Assembly (NCBI GenBank): GCA_021464245.1
Contig: JADCRB010000013.1
Span: 2,483,702 to 2,547,701, forward strand
Direction of reading: 5' to 3'
DNA from: Carallia brachiata
Lineage: Eukaryota; Streptophyta; Magnoliopsida; Malpighiales; Rhizophoraceae
Length of the DNA: 64,000 bases
How positions within the stretch are numbered: position 1 is the stretch's first letter; every line of letters starts with the position of its first letter. This document shows, piece by piece, positions 35,488-47,003 of this stretch. The notes under the pieces were generated by a model, which saw only the letters and a list, made by a program, of their open reading frames with translations, was not told the origin of the DNA and did no database searches. The translations under genes and the position numbers were made by a program.

Positions 35488-37471
35488 ATGGCACTGCTAC
35501 CACCCAGTTCCCTTGTGTTCAAGGTGAATAGGCGAGAACCAGAACTAATCACCCCGGCCAAGCCAACCCCACATGAGTTCAAGGCCTTATCGGACATCGA
35601 TGACCAAGAGGGGCTCCGGTTCCAAATTCCGGTGATACAATTTTACCGCCATGACCCTTCCATGCAAGGGAAGGATCCCGCTACGGTCATTAGGGAAGCA
35701 CTTGCTAAAACACTAGTGTTTTACTATCCATTTGCCGGTAGGCTTAGGGAAGGGCCTAACCGGAAACTTATGGTGGAGTGTACCGGTGAGGGAATCATAT
35801 TTATCGAGGCGGACGCCGATGTTACCTTGGAACAGTTTGGTGATGTGCTTCACCCACCATTCCCATGCCTGGAGGAGCTCCTTTTTGACGTGCCTGGCTC
35901 TAGTGGAGTACTAAACTGCCCTTTGCTGCTTATTCAGGTATTTTCATTCATTATATATTATATATATGCACGCAAAATCTGTATGGCTAAAGTTTCAATT
36001 TCTGGTGATCATAATTTTGCTTGGAGACTAAGAAGTACTTTTATCATGATTAAGAAATATCTTAGTTCCTTATCAGACTGCAGGTTTACTCATATTGGTA
36101 GAGCGGCCAATTCTGTTGCTGATACTTTAACTAAAATGACAGTCTCTAGACTTTCAGACTTTATAGCTTGGATATGAGAATTTTGCTTTTGTATTTTGAT
36201 AATTTTCTTTGGTTGTCAATTGGGGCTACTTCAGCCCCTTTTTGTAATCATGTTTTCCCCTTAATATAATTACTTATACTGACTCATCAAAAAAAAAAAA
36301 TCAATTGATTTGTAATACACGAACAGGACACATCAATAGATAATATATGAATATTTTTCTTAATACATTGTAAAGTTGTGTTCATAATTTGAACTTAAAA
36401 AATGTATCTATAGAAACAATTTTCCTTCTGATTTTGATTAAATTTTCTTATTTAATTTTTTTATTTTAATTGAATCATTCAATTTCTTCTGTCCTCAAAA
36501 CAACAGTACATAGTGTTCAACTTTGAAATTTGGCGTAGGTGACTCGTCTCAAGTGTGGCGGTTTCATCTTTGCTCTTCGTCTCAACCACACTATGAGTGA
36601 TGGTCCAGGCCTAGCGCAATTCATGTTTGCCATTGCTGAAATGGCGAGTGGTGATCCCACGCCTTCGATTCCGCCCGTGTGGAAAAGGCACATACTGAAT
36701 GCACGTGAACCACCGCGCGTAACGTGCACGCACCGTGGATATGAAAAGGTGGCTGATACTAGCATCACTTCACTTGATGCCATGAGCCATCGATCCTTCT
36801 TCTTCGGCCCAACTGAAGTATCTGCCCTCCGACGACACGCCCCGGCCCATCTCCGCAATTCCTCCACCTTTGAAATACTAACCGCATGCCTTTGGAAGTG
36901 TCGCACAATTGCCCTCCAGCCAGACCCCAATGAAGAGATGCGTATGATATGCATTGTCAATGCCCGCAACAGGGTTCATCCTCTATTGCCAACAGGATAC
37001 TACGGCAACGGCTTTGCCTTACCGGCTGCCGTGGCGACTGCCGGAAACCTCTCTAGAAACCCACTGGGGTATGCATTGGACTTGATAAGAAAGGCCAAGG
37101 CGGATGTGACCAAGGAGTATATGCAATCTGTGGCAGACCTTATGGTCATCAAGGGTAGGCCTCATTTCACGGTAGTGAGGACCTACCTAGTGTCGGACTT
37201 GAGACATGCCGGATTCAAAGAAGTGGATTTCGGGTGGGGTAAGCCCGTCTACAGCGGAACCGCCAAGGGTGGTGTTGACGAAATACCTGGAGTGGTAAGC
37301 TTTTACATACCATACAAGAATCCTTATGGAGAAGAAGGGATTGTGTTGCCAATTTGTTTGCCAGCTGACTCCATGGAGCGATTTGTCAAGGAATTGGATA
37401 AATTGTTGAAGGAGCAACCAACTACTCCTGATCATCAATCTGAGTCTAAAATTATTTTGTCTGCCTTATAA
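35488..37471 (+). CDS. BAHD acyltransferase, benzyl alcohol O-benzoyltransferase/HSR201-like (intact copy B)
   Basis: Exon 1 is 35488-35937 and exon 2 36539-37471, separated by a GT-AG intron at the usual BAHD position after ...LLLIQ. They give a 460-aa protein, normal for the family. The start [20 protein letters not shown] matches family N-termini; an upstream in-frame TTG is not a plausible start. Residues HTMSD (167-171) are the HXXXD catalytic site and DFGWG (380-384) the structural motif. The acyl-transfer channel residues are undisturbed. Such enzymes use an acyl-CoA (benzoyl-, anthraniloyl- or similar) and a small alcohol to make volatile or defence esters in the cytosol; substrate cannot be read from sequence. 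A truncated LINE lies in the intron. It is the only full-length open copy of four in the window. Confidence 0.93.
36023..36300 (+). mobile_element. 5'-truncated LINE (RNase H end) in BAHD intron
   Basis: About 278 bp absent from the introns of copies A and C. It is open from its left edge to TGA at 36175-36177 and encodes [20 protein letters not shown], the C-terminal part of the RNase H domain typical of plant L1-type elements. A short 3' UTR and a 12-A tail follow. It is in the same orientation as the gene. Compared with copy A, about 11 bases of target are missing rather than duplicated. Confidence 0.82.
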
Positions 37472-37629
37472 GCCATGATAAAAATGTAACGCATTTGGAT
37501 GTGAAATCTCATATTATATTATTATGTGAGAACAATCAAGAACGTGTGTGATAGAGACAATGCATTTGTTAAAATACATGTGAGTGTACTGTGCCTTGAA
37601 TTGCTTTGCACGCTGCTGGAATATCTTGA

Positions 37630-37830
37630 CTATCTATTCATGATCTGAAAATATTCAAGTATCCTTGGCGGCCCGCAACCATAGGATTAATGAAGAAGAA
37701 GCCTGGGTTGTCAAATATATGCCCACCTCTCTGGAAAATCCCACAAGCTAATATTGAATGCATGGATCATGCATTAGAACTCTGCGGTACCATGACATGC
37801 AAAGTTTTTTTTGTTCAAGGATTTAGCCTA
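37630..37830 (+). repeat. Conserved post-BAHD segment (unit B)
   Basis: It is about 95% identical by eye to 48605-48800 in unit C. It contains the frame MKKKPGLSNICPPLWKIPQANIECMDHALELCGT, which is open in both units with a few replacements. I do not recognise the peptide. The segment is missing from unit A, where only about 140 bases separate the stop codon from the next block. It could be 3' UTR of the BAHD gene or a relic of another gene. Confidence 0.5.
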
Positions 37831-38401
37831 ATCCCCTTCTTTGACAATTGTTTTTTATGTATTTTGTCATTATCCACCTTGCTTTACCTCTTCCATTGGT
37901 TAGTCTTCGCCACTATGCAATATAAAGGGGTACCAAGAGGGTCATGGTGGTATTAGAGCATTGGTAGCTCTTTTGGTTTTGAGTTTCTCATTTTCGTGTC
38001 TTTGGTGAGAAGACGAACAAGTGCAAACTAACTTTTTTTGTTATTTAATGTGTGTGAGATTTTGTATTTATTGCAAAAAAAAAAAAAGTGTCAATTTTGG
38101 ATGCATTGGATTTTTAAGTATTATGAGACTTTAAAATAACACTGTAATATTTTTTAATTATTTACTTTGTGAGTAAATATTCACGATTCATCTTTTTTTA
38201 TTAGCTTGAATTATAAGTAGAATTACATAATTTTGTGTGTTCATTTATTATTTTTCAACATCTATTTTGTTGCGTCTATTTGGGCTCTTCTCCTGTCTAT
38301 TTGCATGACAGTATTTGAAGTCCTTTGTGTGTCGGCATGCGCAATATACTTACCAAATCCTATACTGGCAACAAAAGGAGTTAGAAATACAGTTAATTTG
38401 T

Positions 38402-39357
38402 GGGATAAGGATTTTTTTAGTCCTAAACCTTTAGGTTTTTTTATATTTGAGTCCTAAACCTTTTTGACATTTCATTTGAGTCCTAAACTTTTTGATTTTC
38501 TACCAAATTAGTCCCTCTGTTTAATAAAAGTGATCAATCTATTAATAAATAATTTTAACTTTACAAAAAATTATTTAAAAAAGATTAAATATATGAATTG
38601 AATGTCTTTTTTATAAAAAAATATACATGTTGCCTATTTAATTCGTATATTTGTTGATTAAAAAAATATTTAATATGCATATTTTGTTGATGAAAAAAAT
38701 ATTTAACTCATGTATTTAAGCTTTTTTAAATGATTTTTATTAAATTAAACTCACTTATTAATAGATTGACTACTTTTCGTAATTTAAAGGACTGATATAG
38801 TAAAAAATAAAAAGATTTAGGACTCAAATGAAATGTTAAAAAGGTTTAGGACTCAAACGTAAAAAGATTTTTTTAGTCCTAAACCTTTAGGTTTTTTTAT
38901 ATTTGAGTCCTAAACCTTTTTGACATTTCATTTGAGTCCTAAACTTTTTGATTTTCTACCAAATTAGTCCCTCTGTTTAATAAAAGTGATCAATCTATTA
39001 ATAAATAATTTTAACTTTACAAAAAATTATTTAAAAAAGATTAAATATATGAATTGAATGTCTTTTTTATAAAAAAATATACATGTTGCCTATTTAATTC
39101 GTATATTTGTTGATTAAAAAAATATTTAATATGCATATTTTGTTGATGAAAAAAATATTTAACTCATGTATTTAAGCTTTTTTAAATGATTTTTATTAAA
39201 TTAAACTCACTTATTAATAGATTGACTACTTTTCGTAATTTAAAGGACTGATATAGTAAAAAATAAAAAGATTTAGGACTCAAATGAAATGTTAAAAAGG
39301 TTTAGGACTCAAACGTAAAAAAATCTAAAGGTTTAGGACTTTAAAAATATTTATCCC
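38402..39357. mobile_element. Mutator-like MITE with internal tandem duplication
   Basis: A 956-bp insertion flanked by the perfect 10-mer GTTAATTTGT (38392-38401 and 39358-39367). Units A (about 28435) and C (about 49393) show the empty site. Termini GGGATAAGGATTTTTTTAG and, read inward from the right, GGGATAAATATTTTTAAAG form the inverted repeat. Inside are two head-to-tail 456-bp units, each rich in AGTCCTAAAC and its complement. There is no transposase; the 10-bp duplication points to the Mutator superfamily. Confidence 0.82.
38414..39325 (+). repeat. Exact 456-bp tandem duplication
   Basis: Unit 1 (about 38414-38869) and unit 2 (about 38870-39325) appear identical base for base. Landmarks AGTCCTAAACC at 38419/38875 and ATGCATATTTTG at 38675/39131 are both offset by 456. 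The outer terminal repeats occur only once. Confidence 0.88.
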
Positions 39358-40258
39358 GTTAATTTGTAGTCTTTATTTTCATTTTGTTGCTCCCTTCTAA
39401 AAGCCGCCCCACTTGTATTTGGAGTTGGGTCGCTCGAACATCACCATCTATGTTGTGGTCCACCCCCAACAACAATTGCCGCTGCCAGCTAAAAAAGTTG
39501 AGGAAGAGCCATGGCTTGGCAAGATTCACAAATGATAACTTAGTGTAAATGATCAAAACTGGGGGACTGTGGCAGGTGATTTATGAACGTTTGCACAAAG
39601 ATATTTTTTAAATTTGACTTGTTTAATAAATTAAATTAACTCACTACTAAATATATTATAAATATAAAAGTTAAAATAATTTAAATGGCACTCAATTAAC
39701 CTTATGACTATTAGTCTATTAGTGTATTAGAATCTATTACTTCTAAAACTTCATCATATAGTCACATAAGAAGAAACATATAATAAATGTACAGTCTATT
39801 CAATAGTATTAAATAATTTATTTATTTTCAAAAAAATTAATATATATTTATAATTTAATAGCTTTGTATTACTGCTCGTCCACCAATTGTTCCATTTGAT
39901 ATTGCCATAATAAGTTTCTTCGTTTTTTCTTTTTTTTGTCAGAATTTCTTTGTTTCTTTTGTCCATCAAAACTCAAACCCATAGATTGGAGACACAAGCC
40001 GCGATCCATCCGGCAATCGGCCATAATGTATTCTCTACCACTAAATACAAACACAAAACATCTAGTCTAAAGCCCGACCCATTCCCTTCCGTTTCTTATC
40101 ATTTGGTATTGGCAAACAACTTAGAGAAGTTTGCCGTTTATATGGTCTTACTCTATTCAATCAAGATTAATTAGTCTTTTAGTTGAATTCCAGGTTGTCC
40201 TAAAAAAAACATATATTATTTCTACAGAAACACGCACAGCTTTTCTGGGAGGCTGCAA

Positions 40259-40621
40259 ATGATGACGACCCACATGTGGCGTTCCAGCAACATCCTGTCC
40301 TCCGCCCGCACCACCCACCTTAACCTCCTCCACCAGCCTCTCCGGTCACTGCCCTTTTCCAATACCCAAAACGACACTTCGTTTCTGCCTCTGGGATCTC
40401 CTTCCCAGTCCCTAAAAGCCGAAACAAACGCCTCCTTTTTTTGGTAGTCTAGTGGCCACGGCAGCACAACGATATCTCAATTTTCGAGCAACTATGAGTA
40501 TGAGAAATTGCTCAAACTTGGTTTTGGCCAAGTGGGTACTCGTAGATTCACCGCTGGAGTCACCCACGTTAACGATCCTGACTCCATTGACTCGCCCCTC
40601 ATCCAGTCCACGGAGAAGAAG
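40259..40621 (+). pseudogene. BolA first-exon copy (dead), unit B
   Basis: A 363-bp copy of the first exon of the BolA gene at 50885, with the same MMTTHMWRS start and the same donor (GAGAAGAAG then GTAATT). A -1 indel near 40350 and a +1 indel near 40412 scramble about 20 residues. A TGG to TAG change at 40445-40447 ends the frame after 62 codons. Intron 1 sequence continues to about 41552 and then stops at the duplication junction. Exons 2 and 3 with the BolA domain are absent, so no functional protein can result. Its promoter region (from about 39840) was duplicated too. Confidence 0.88.
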
Positions 40622-42052
40622 GTAATTGAAATATTGCTTTTTTTTTTTGTTACTTCTGTTGTTTACTTTGTCAATATATCATCCTGATTGCAAGTAGCGG
40701 AGGATGAAATGGAAATTCGGATTTTGATAGAATGTTTGAAAATTTTTTTCTGGTTTTATTTTTATAATGAAATAGACGTACTATGTGTTTATGTGTAGAA
40801 AAATTGATTCTTTGTGGGAGTTGGGAAGTGGGTACTTGCAAGTTGCAACTTAAGCTTGCAATTGGCTGCTTACCTGTAGACAAGGGATTGCTAGCTGAGA
40901 GAGTCTGTGGTAATGAACTGGTTTTCTAGGCCTTAATTTAGGGAGCTCTTGTATTTTACTGATCTAATGCCAAACAGAGTAGCAAACATTAAGGGCAGGC
41001 CGAACAATTGCGTTGTATATTGTCAAGTTTTTTTTTTTTTTTTTTCTGACGATATAATACATTTTCAACTAAGTTAGGCTTGACTTATTGATGGCCATTG
41101 GAGAAAGAAACATGTGGTGTCAAATGTTTGGAAATGGTAAGGTAGTTTTATGTCTACATTGCATGACTCCAGGTCAGGACTGTGAGCCGTTGTCAGTGTA
41201 TACTTTCATTATAAATCAGTGAATTAAATGTTGGTTCCGCTGAAATGTCAAATTTACTGATATAGTTATTGGTTCCTGTTGCTATTGGGTTTAAAAAGAT
41301 GGAAAACATGTTTACAGAGCGTGAGAATTGTGCTCACGGATAAAAAAATGAAGATTGGTCTTACATGATCTGCAAGACTTGGAGTGAATATTTCGCATAG
41401 CTCAGAATATTAGAATTTCGAAGTCGGACTAAGATTTGGAAACCTTTAAACGCAACTTATGAACAGAACAAGTGGTAATCTTTTGGTTTTGGGTTTGTTA
41501 ACGGTAATTTTTTCTAAAAGTTGTGAAATTCTCCCAATTGTATTTGTCCGCCCAACCTTGAAGTGAAAGGTTCAAACGATCAAAAAGCTTTAATAGGTGC
41601 TGAATTTTCCTTTCCACCCAGACATCACAAACATCACCAAAAAAGCTTCCCATCTCTAGATTGTTGACGCCAACAACATGACCTACTCTTTTGTTATACT
41701 TTCTTCTTTCAAAACGAGAAAGAAAATGAATCATATAAAAGTACGTTTCTTCAACCGAATTCTATTTAATATAGTTTGTTCGTTTCAAAATTAATACCTC
41801 TACAATAAATTATCTTGTAATTATCTTGTAAGAATTTGGAAAGAAAGCACATTCGCTCATGTTATTCAATTTTCAACCGAATATTCCAAATTAAAACAGA
41901 AAAACCAATTAAAAAAATGATAAAGTTGCAACTCCATAGAAACAAAAGCACATGCCAAAATGACTCAATCTCCATTCCATTATGCTCACATATTTCCCAA
42001 GATTTATGAAATATCATCCCTATGCTTACCTCTTATTGGGGTTAACGTGTAG

Positions 42053-42983
42053 TAGATGTTAAATTATGGCTCAACCCAATAAATCGACCCTAACTCATTA
42101 AAAAAAATATGATTCAAAACTAACCTGTTTTGTATTAACTCGAAAACGACTTGGACCTATGGGTCATTTTGAAGTGGGTCATGGGTGACCCATGGGTCAC
42201 TTGTTACCTTAAAAATATATATATATAATATAATAAAACAAACAAGAATATCTAGCCCTTCACATCCCAACAGGGGTTGCGGACGCCATGTCGGAAGCAG
42301 TTCCGGGGCCGCTGCAACTCCAAGTCAACATCTTCTATACTGTCGAGTGGAGGGAGATGTTCTGCTCATCGGACGGCGGTGAAGTTGATCTCATTACCTC
42401 ACTGAGCCAACCCCTTTCAGGCTCTTTTTCGATGAATGCTGCCGACTCTCGGAACAATGACATCACGTATCGAGCCATCACAAGCTTGCTGCACCGTCTT
42501 TTGGAAGTCCCACTAAATTATTTGCACGGACGCACTATCAGAGTAATGGACGAAATTCGCCGGCAGCAACGAACGGGCGTAGATTCGCAGTTGAAGTTCA
42601 GCATACTGGAGGTGCAATCTCTTATTTAGAGGACACATTGGAAATACAAAGGCTACGGCAGAGTCAGCCGCAGCATTTTGTATGGTGTGGCTTTTATCTT
42701 ATCTCTTCAGAGAGGGATCTGAGCTTCGTTTGATTTCATTTTTTAGCGGAATCTTATGGCAACGGAGAAGCAACGACAGGGCGACAAGACTTCTATTGAA
42801 TCCACCCATTACAGTTTTACTAGAAACAATGAAACTGTTTCTTCAAAAAACAAAGGGGGTTAACCTATGGTCAACTTGAAACCACCTGAATTTGATACAA
42901 CTCACACGTAAGCCGATCCAAATAATTTAAATTCGAAATAACTCAACATGAACCAAATTCGACGATTCATTTCGATACCTCTA
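42053..42983. mobile_element. hAT-like element carrying a foreign GC-rich segment
   Basis: It is inserted into unit C start sequence; the empty site is in unit A/B at about 29870. Ends TAGATGTTAAAT and, read inward, TAGAGGTATCGAAAT are of the hAT type. The flanking 8-mers ACGTGTAG and ACCTGCAT match at five positions. The AT-rich arms (42053-42240, 42870-42983) resemble the element at 1789-2359. Between them lies about 620 bp of much GC-richer sequence with a 113-codon ORF, which looks like captured host DNA. Confidence 0.6.
42288..42629 (+). CDS. Unrecognised 113-codon ORF inside hAT-like element
   Basis: It starts MSEAVPGPLQLQVNIFYTVE and ends FSILEVQSLI. The ATG is preceded by GGACGCC. 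Its composition is balanced and gene-like, unlike the AT-rich arms. It contains a charged, probably helical stretch RTIRVMDEIRRQQRTG near the end, and no signal peptide or membrane segment. I do not recognise a family. It is most simply an exon captured by the transposon (Pack-type). Whether it is expressed cannot be seen. Confidence 0.4.
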   Translation: MSEAVPGPLQLQVNIFYTVEWREMFCSSDGGEVDLITSLSQPLSGSFSMNAADSRNNDITYRAITSLLHRLLEVPLNYLHGRTIRVMDEIRRQQRTGVDSQLKFSILEVQSLI

Positions 42984-43761
42984 ACCTGCATGTTTGTCTT
43001 TCCACAATTTTTTTTTTCTCTATTATGAAATTTATTAAACTATAAATTATACAACAAATAACTTTTGGTAATATTATAAATATCACTCTCATTTTCAAAG
43101 TTAAAACGCGTGAGTTTAGCGTAAGTTTACTCCGATATTTTACCGAAAACCCAATGACATGATTTTTTTTTTTTTTTTTTTTTGTCCATCACAAGAAACG
43201 CTACGGCATATTTATCCTTCTTAATCCAAATCCAAATTCATAAACCCAAAGCGTCTAATTTAAAGGCCCAACCCATTATTTCGTCGGTAAATTTTAAGAT
43301 TATTTAAATGAGCTGAAGTGTAATAGAAGTTAGCAGAATTTATTAATTATACTTGTGTTTGTTACAGACTCATAGGTTCAGTGGTCTTTCATAATACATT
43401 GATACACTACATATATAAACCGAGTTGTTTATATATATATATATATATATGTCAGCTCAATATCATAAGAAAGTAGGATCAGGCAGGGATTGATGTAGAA
43501 AAGATGCCAAGAGTATTGCACCACCTTACAAAGATGACAAGTGAAAATCACACGCTAGATGTACTCATTTCAAAAGTCTATTTAAAAATGTATGTCAAAC
43601 AAAAATAAGTTCATTTAAAAATGATGTTTGAAAAAAAAGTCAATTTAAAATCAAAGTTTTGGATGTTTGGCTATCCGCCGTTAGATTTTCATCTGTTTAA
43701 TTGTCAACTTGCACAAATTTTGCTTTGTCACTCCTGGGTGAAAGAAAATATTTTTTCCAGG

Positions 43762-44335
43762 TGGCAGGTGGAGTTACTAATTAAAGAAAATTTTCAAAAT
43801 TGTTTTATATAGGGATCAAACTAATTGTTTATGGCGTTTATTAAAGCATAATATTTTATGCAGCTTGTAGCCAGTTGGGAACTGATAAAGAAGAATGGAA
43901 GAAAACTTTTTAAGTACTAAAATTTAATACTATAACAAATAATATGATGCATTTATTTTAGTCTTAAATTCACGTGGCTTCACGATCTAACATAACATGT
44001 TTTTAATTTTACAATATAATACTTTTTTTAAGATACTTTAGTAATTAAAAGTTTAAAATTCACCTTGTCACTAGGTATAAAATCTAAGTGGTAGAGTATT
44101 TGAGTTTTTAATTTCAATTCTAAGGCTCAATTCCAATTCCTATAAATTAAAATACCTCATAGATAAAATTCAAACCTTTATTATAAAAGGTTAGAATTTG
44201 AATTTTGAAAAAGAAAGTAAAATTTATAAGAATAATAAGAACAATTAATTTATTAATTCATCATTTAATAAGCCTTTTAGTAAAAAAAAAATTCTCAAAT
44301 TCTAATACTGAAAATAGATATGAGAATATGGGTAG
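43762..44335 (+). repeat. Shared spacer block (unit C)
   Basis: AAAGAAAATTTTCAAAATTG and TGGGAACTGATAAAGAAGAA recur at 33745-33880. A tRNA-like pair of boxes (AAGTGGTAGAGT at about 44090 and AAGGCTCAATTCC at about 44122) sits in sequence that unit B lacks and may be a decayed SINE. Confidence 0.5.
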
Positions 44336-45860
44336 ATCAAGAGAATAGTTACATGTTTAAGTCATTGTTTAGTGAGGCCACAACTGCGCGGGGACAAATA
44401 CAGTGATGTAAGACTTTTCCACAAAATGAATGCTCTATTTAGTTCAAATAGTGCGAATAGATATGAGAAAATGAGAAGGCCACAATTGCACTAGGACATA
44501 CACAGTGATGTAAGACTTTTCAACAGAATGGGTGCTCCTTTCCGTTCAAATAGTCTGATGTTGAAATTGATTGAGGTCAGTTAGTCAGGTGAAATTGGAA
44601 GTGGTCATAAACAATTACAAAGCACCATTAACTTTAAGAAGGAAAATAGCATTTCATTCAAGCTAACCCAACAAGCAACGATTATCGTTGGATTGTCAGC
44701 TTCAACTTTCTCATGCTTTCCTTCCATTTCCTTTTTTGCACTTATTCAAACCAATAGTTCAAAGTATCTTGCAGTCCTTTCGCTTTGCTAACTAGCACAA
44801 TTAATCCATCCACTTCATTATTTTACGGCTCCGTCCATCAACCATCTCATGAATAGGTTTTTGTCAAGTGGAAAAGGTCAGCCATAGTACATCATGCTGG
44901 ACCCGTAAGATCTTTCTCTTCCTCCGAAAATATGGTGCTGTCAGGCCCGTATACGAAGGAAAAAGACGGATGCCAAATCCAAAATTTCTTTCTCTTCTCC
45001 TTAATTGCTTTGGGTTTGTTCCAGCCTACAAAGCACAGACACGGCACTTTGTAGAAGTGTTGTGTACTGGACACATGTTTAATTTAGGCACATTTTTATT
45101 ACGCAATGAAACTTGTCAGATACATTTAAAAGTTTCTGAAAAATTTCTTTTAAAAAATTGAATATGTGTATTGGATACAAGAATTAGAAGTGTTTGACAT
45201 TTTACGGACATGTTTGATTAATTTTGTAATTTTTTTTCAAAAAAGTTAAAACTGAAAAATGTAACTTCAAACAAAAAAATCAAAAATAAAAATGAAAGAC
45301 AATCACGAAATCTTCTTATTCTCTATCTCTCACAAAAGCACCCAGCCACCCACCTGGCCCCCTCTTCCCGACGCTGCTGCCTGTAAATCACTTCGTGATT
45401 TCAATCTGAAGGACGCACCCATCCTCTGCGTGTAGTTGTCGGTCTTTTGTTTCTTCTTTTTCTCTCTGCCTGGTTGTCTGCTTTTCTTCAAAAAATAATT
45501 TGAAAGAGCAGTAGATTATACGAAGAGAAAGAGTCCAGTGTTGCATTTTTGCTTGGTTGCATTTTTGTTAAAACCCATAATACTGTGACAATAAATTAAT
45601 TTTTGGGTGTTTTGCTCTTTCTCTCATATAGTCATGTCGAATTATATTTATATTTAACTTTTTAAAGATTGATGTGGCCCTGTATCACATTTTTGCACCA
45701 TATTATATCTGTGTCATATATCGTATCTGTGCTTCCTAATTTCTACATGTGCCTATTGTGACCTGACCAATCTCATGTTGGGTTATACATTAAATTTCAA
45801 CAGTTAGGCATATGCGTCTAAGGTTCCTAGCACATATTACAAACATTTTATAAAAATTAA
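44336..45860. other. Unit-C-specific spacer, no gene
   Basis: It includes an imperfect direct repeat of about 75 bases (44377-44450 and 44483-44556, sharing CAGTGATGTAAGACTTTT). A GC-richer stretch at 44840-45050 and 45340-45480 has no convincing exon structure. A 97-codon frame at 44868-45161 is not recognisable. Confidence 0.45.
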
Positions 45861-46057
45861 AAAAATTACTTCTATTATATATATTACAGTTCAATAAATT
45901 TTTTAATAAATTAAAAATAATTTTACAATGTAACATATCATTTAGGGAAAAGAAAAATAGTGAACCGTCTAATATTCCTAATATTCCGCTGGATTAATCA
46001 ATGTCTCTCTGAGAAAACATAGTACAATGCGGGAACACAATAATGGTCTTATTGTCC

Positions 46058-46074
46058 GGGGGGGGGGGGGGGGG
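46058..46074. repeat. 17-nt poly(G) run
   Basis: Seventeen consecutive G bases after ATTGTCC, followed by AGACGGGGGACC. In unit A the corresponding sequence reads ATTGTTGGGGATCG. Confidence 0.85.
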
Positions 46075-46874
46075 AGACGGGGGACCACAGTAGATTGATT
46101 GATATCTCGATGTGAAAAGAAATTAAAACGTGAAAAATACAATAGTGGTGTCAATGTTGTGGACGACGTTGCCGCCATGTACTGATCCAGTATTGGGTTG
46201 TGCCTATTTTCGGCTTAGGAAAAAGTTGAATTATTTTTTGACATGAAAATGACGCAGGTAAAATGAAAATATGCATTTAATGGTCGTGACTAATGACATT
46301 TAAAATGTTAGATGTGTAACCAACGATATTTCTAAGCATTATTAGATTAAATCAAAAGGTTTCCTAAAATATGTTGCTAACATATAATAATAATAGCCAA
46401 AAATTTGCACATAAAGAAATACATATAGTGTAATGGTCCTTAGCTATTGTGCATAGTAAAACAATATAATATTTTTAGGGTGTCGTACTTACTATCGCAT
46501 GTTATAGGAAAAAAAAAAAAAAAGAAACATATTTACATATTTGTATGGTTTCATGAAGAAGTGTGAAATTGCCGAATAAAAATTATACGTAACCATCATT
46601 GAGATGAATGTATAGAAGTTAAAAGACAATGAATGGGGTCTTACCTGTATCAATAATATTTTAAATTTATGTGCCCACGTAAAAAATTGTTTTTTTTAAG
46701 AAATTTTTTTAGAAAAAAAAAGTAAATGATTTGTTTTGGCCAAAACATGGTCATAAAAATTTTCCTCTGAGAGCTGCAGTTAAATTTTGATTTTTCGAGG
46801 AAGAAACATGTGTTAAATTTATAAAATATGATTTGAAATTCACCCAAAGATGGATGTTAAGCTTGGTCTCTTAC

Positions 46875-46882
46875 TATAAATA
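46875..46882 (+). promoter_or_regulatory. TATA box of BAHD copy C
   Basis: TATAAATA in the phrase GCTTGGTCTCTTACTATAAA, 129 bp before the ATG. The upstream 140 bp (from about 46735, GGCCAAAACATGGTCATAAA) is conserved with copies A and B. Confidence 0.7.
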
Positions 46883-47003
46883 GACCACCTTTCTAACACA
46901 TAATGTCACAAACCACAGACGCCAATTAATTTCCCGCCCATACTACCATTTTCTTGTCCTACAAACGTTTTTGGCCTTTTTGTTACCTAAAACATTTTGT
47001 ACA

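Larger units (their letters stand above)
29345..41552 (+). repeat. Tandem segmental duplication, unit B
   Basis: It starts with a block (29345-29700) repeated at the start of unit C (41560-41890), with shared phrases CACCACCAAAAAAGCT versus CATCACCAAAAAAGCT, CAACAACATGACCT and GTACGTTTCTTCAACCG. It ends inside intron 1 of a BolA gene copy at about 41552, where BolA intron sequence (CTCCCAATTGTATTTGTCC) joins the start block. Unit B carries the only intact BAHD gene. Confidence 0.75.

Noticed and set aside
42682..42879. Second ORF after the 113-codon ORF in the hAT-like element
   Set aside because: Short, in a different frame, no recognisable features; probably chance within the captured segment or its 3' part.
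45978..46178. 66-codon minus-strand frame with PPPPPP
   Set aside because: Produced by the poly(G) run; not conserved in units A and B.
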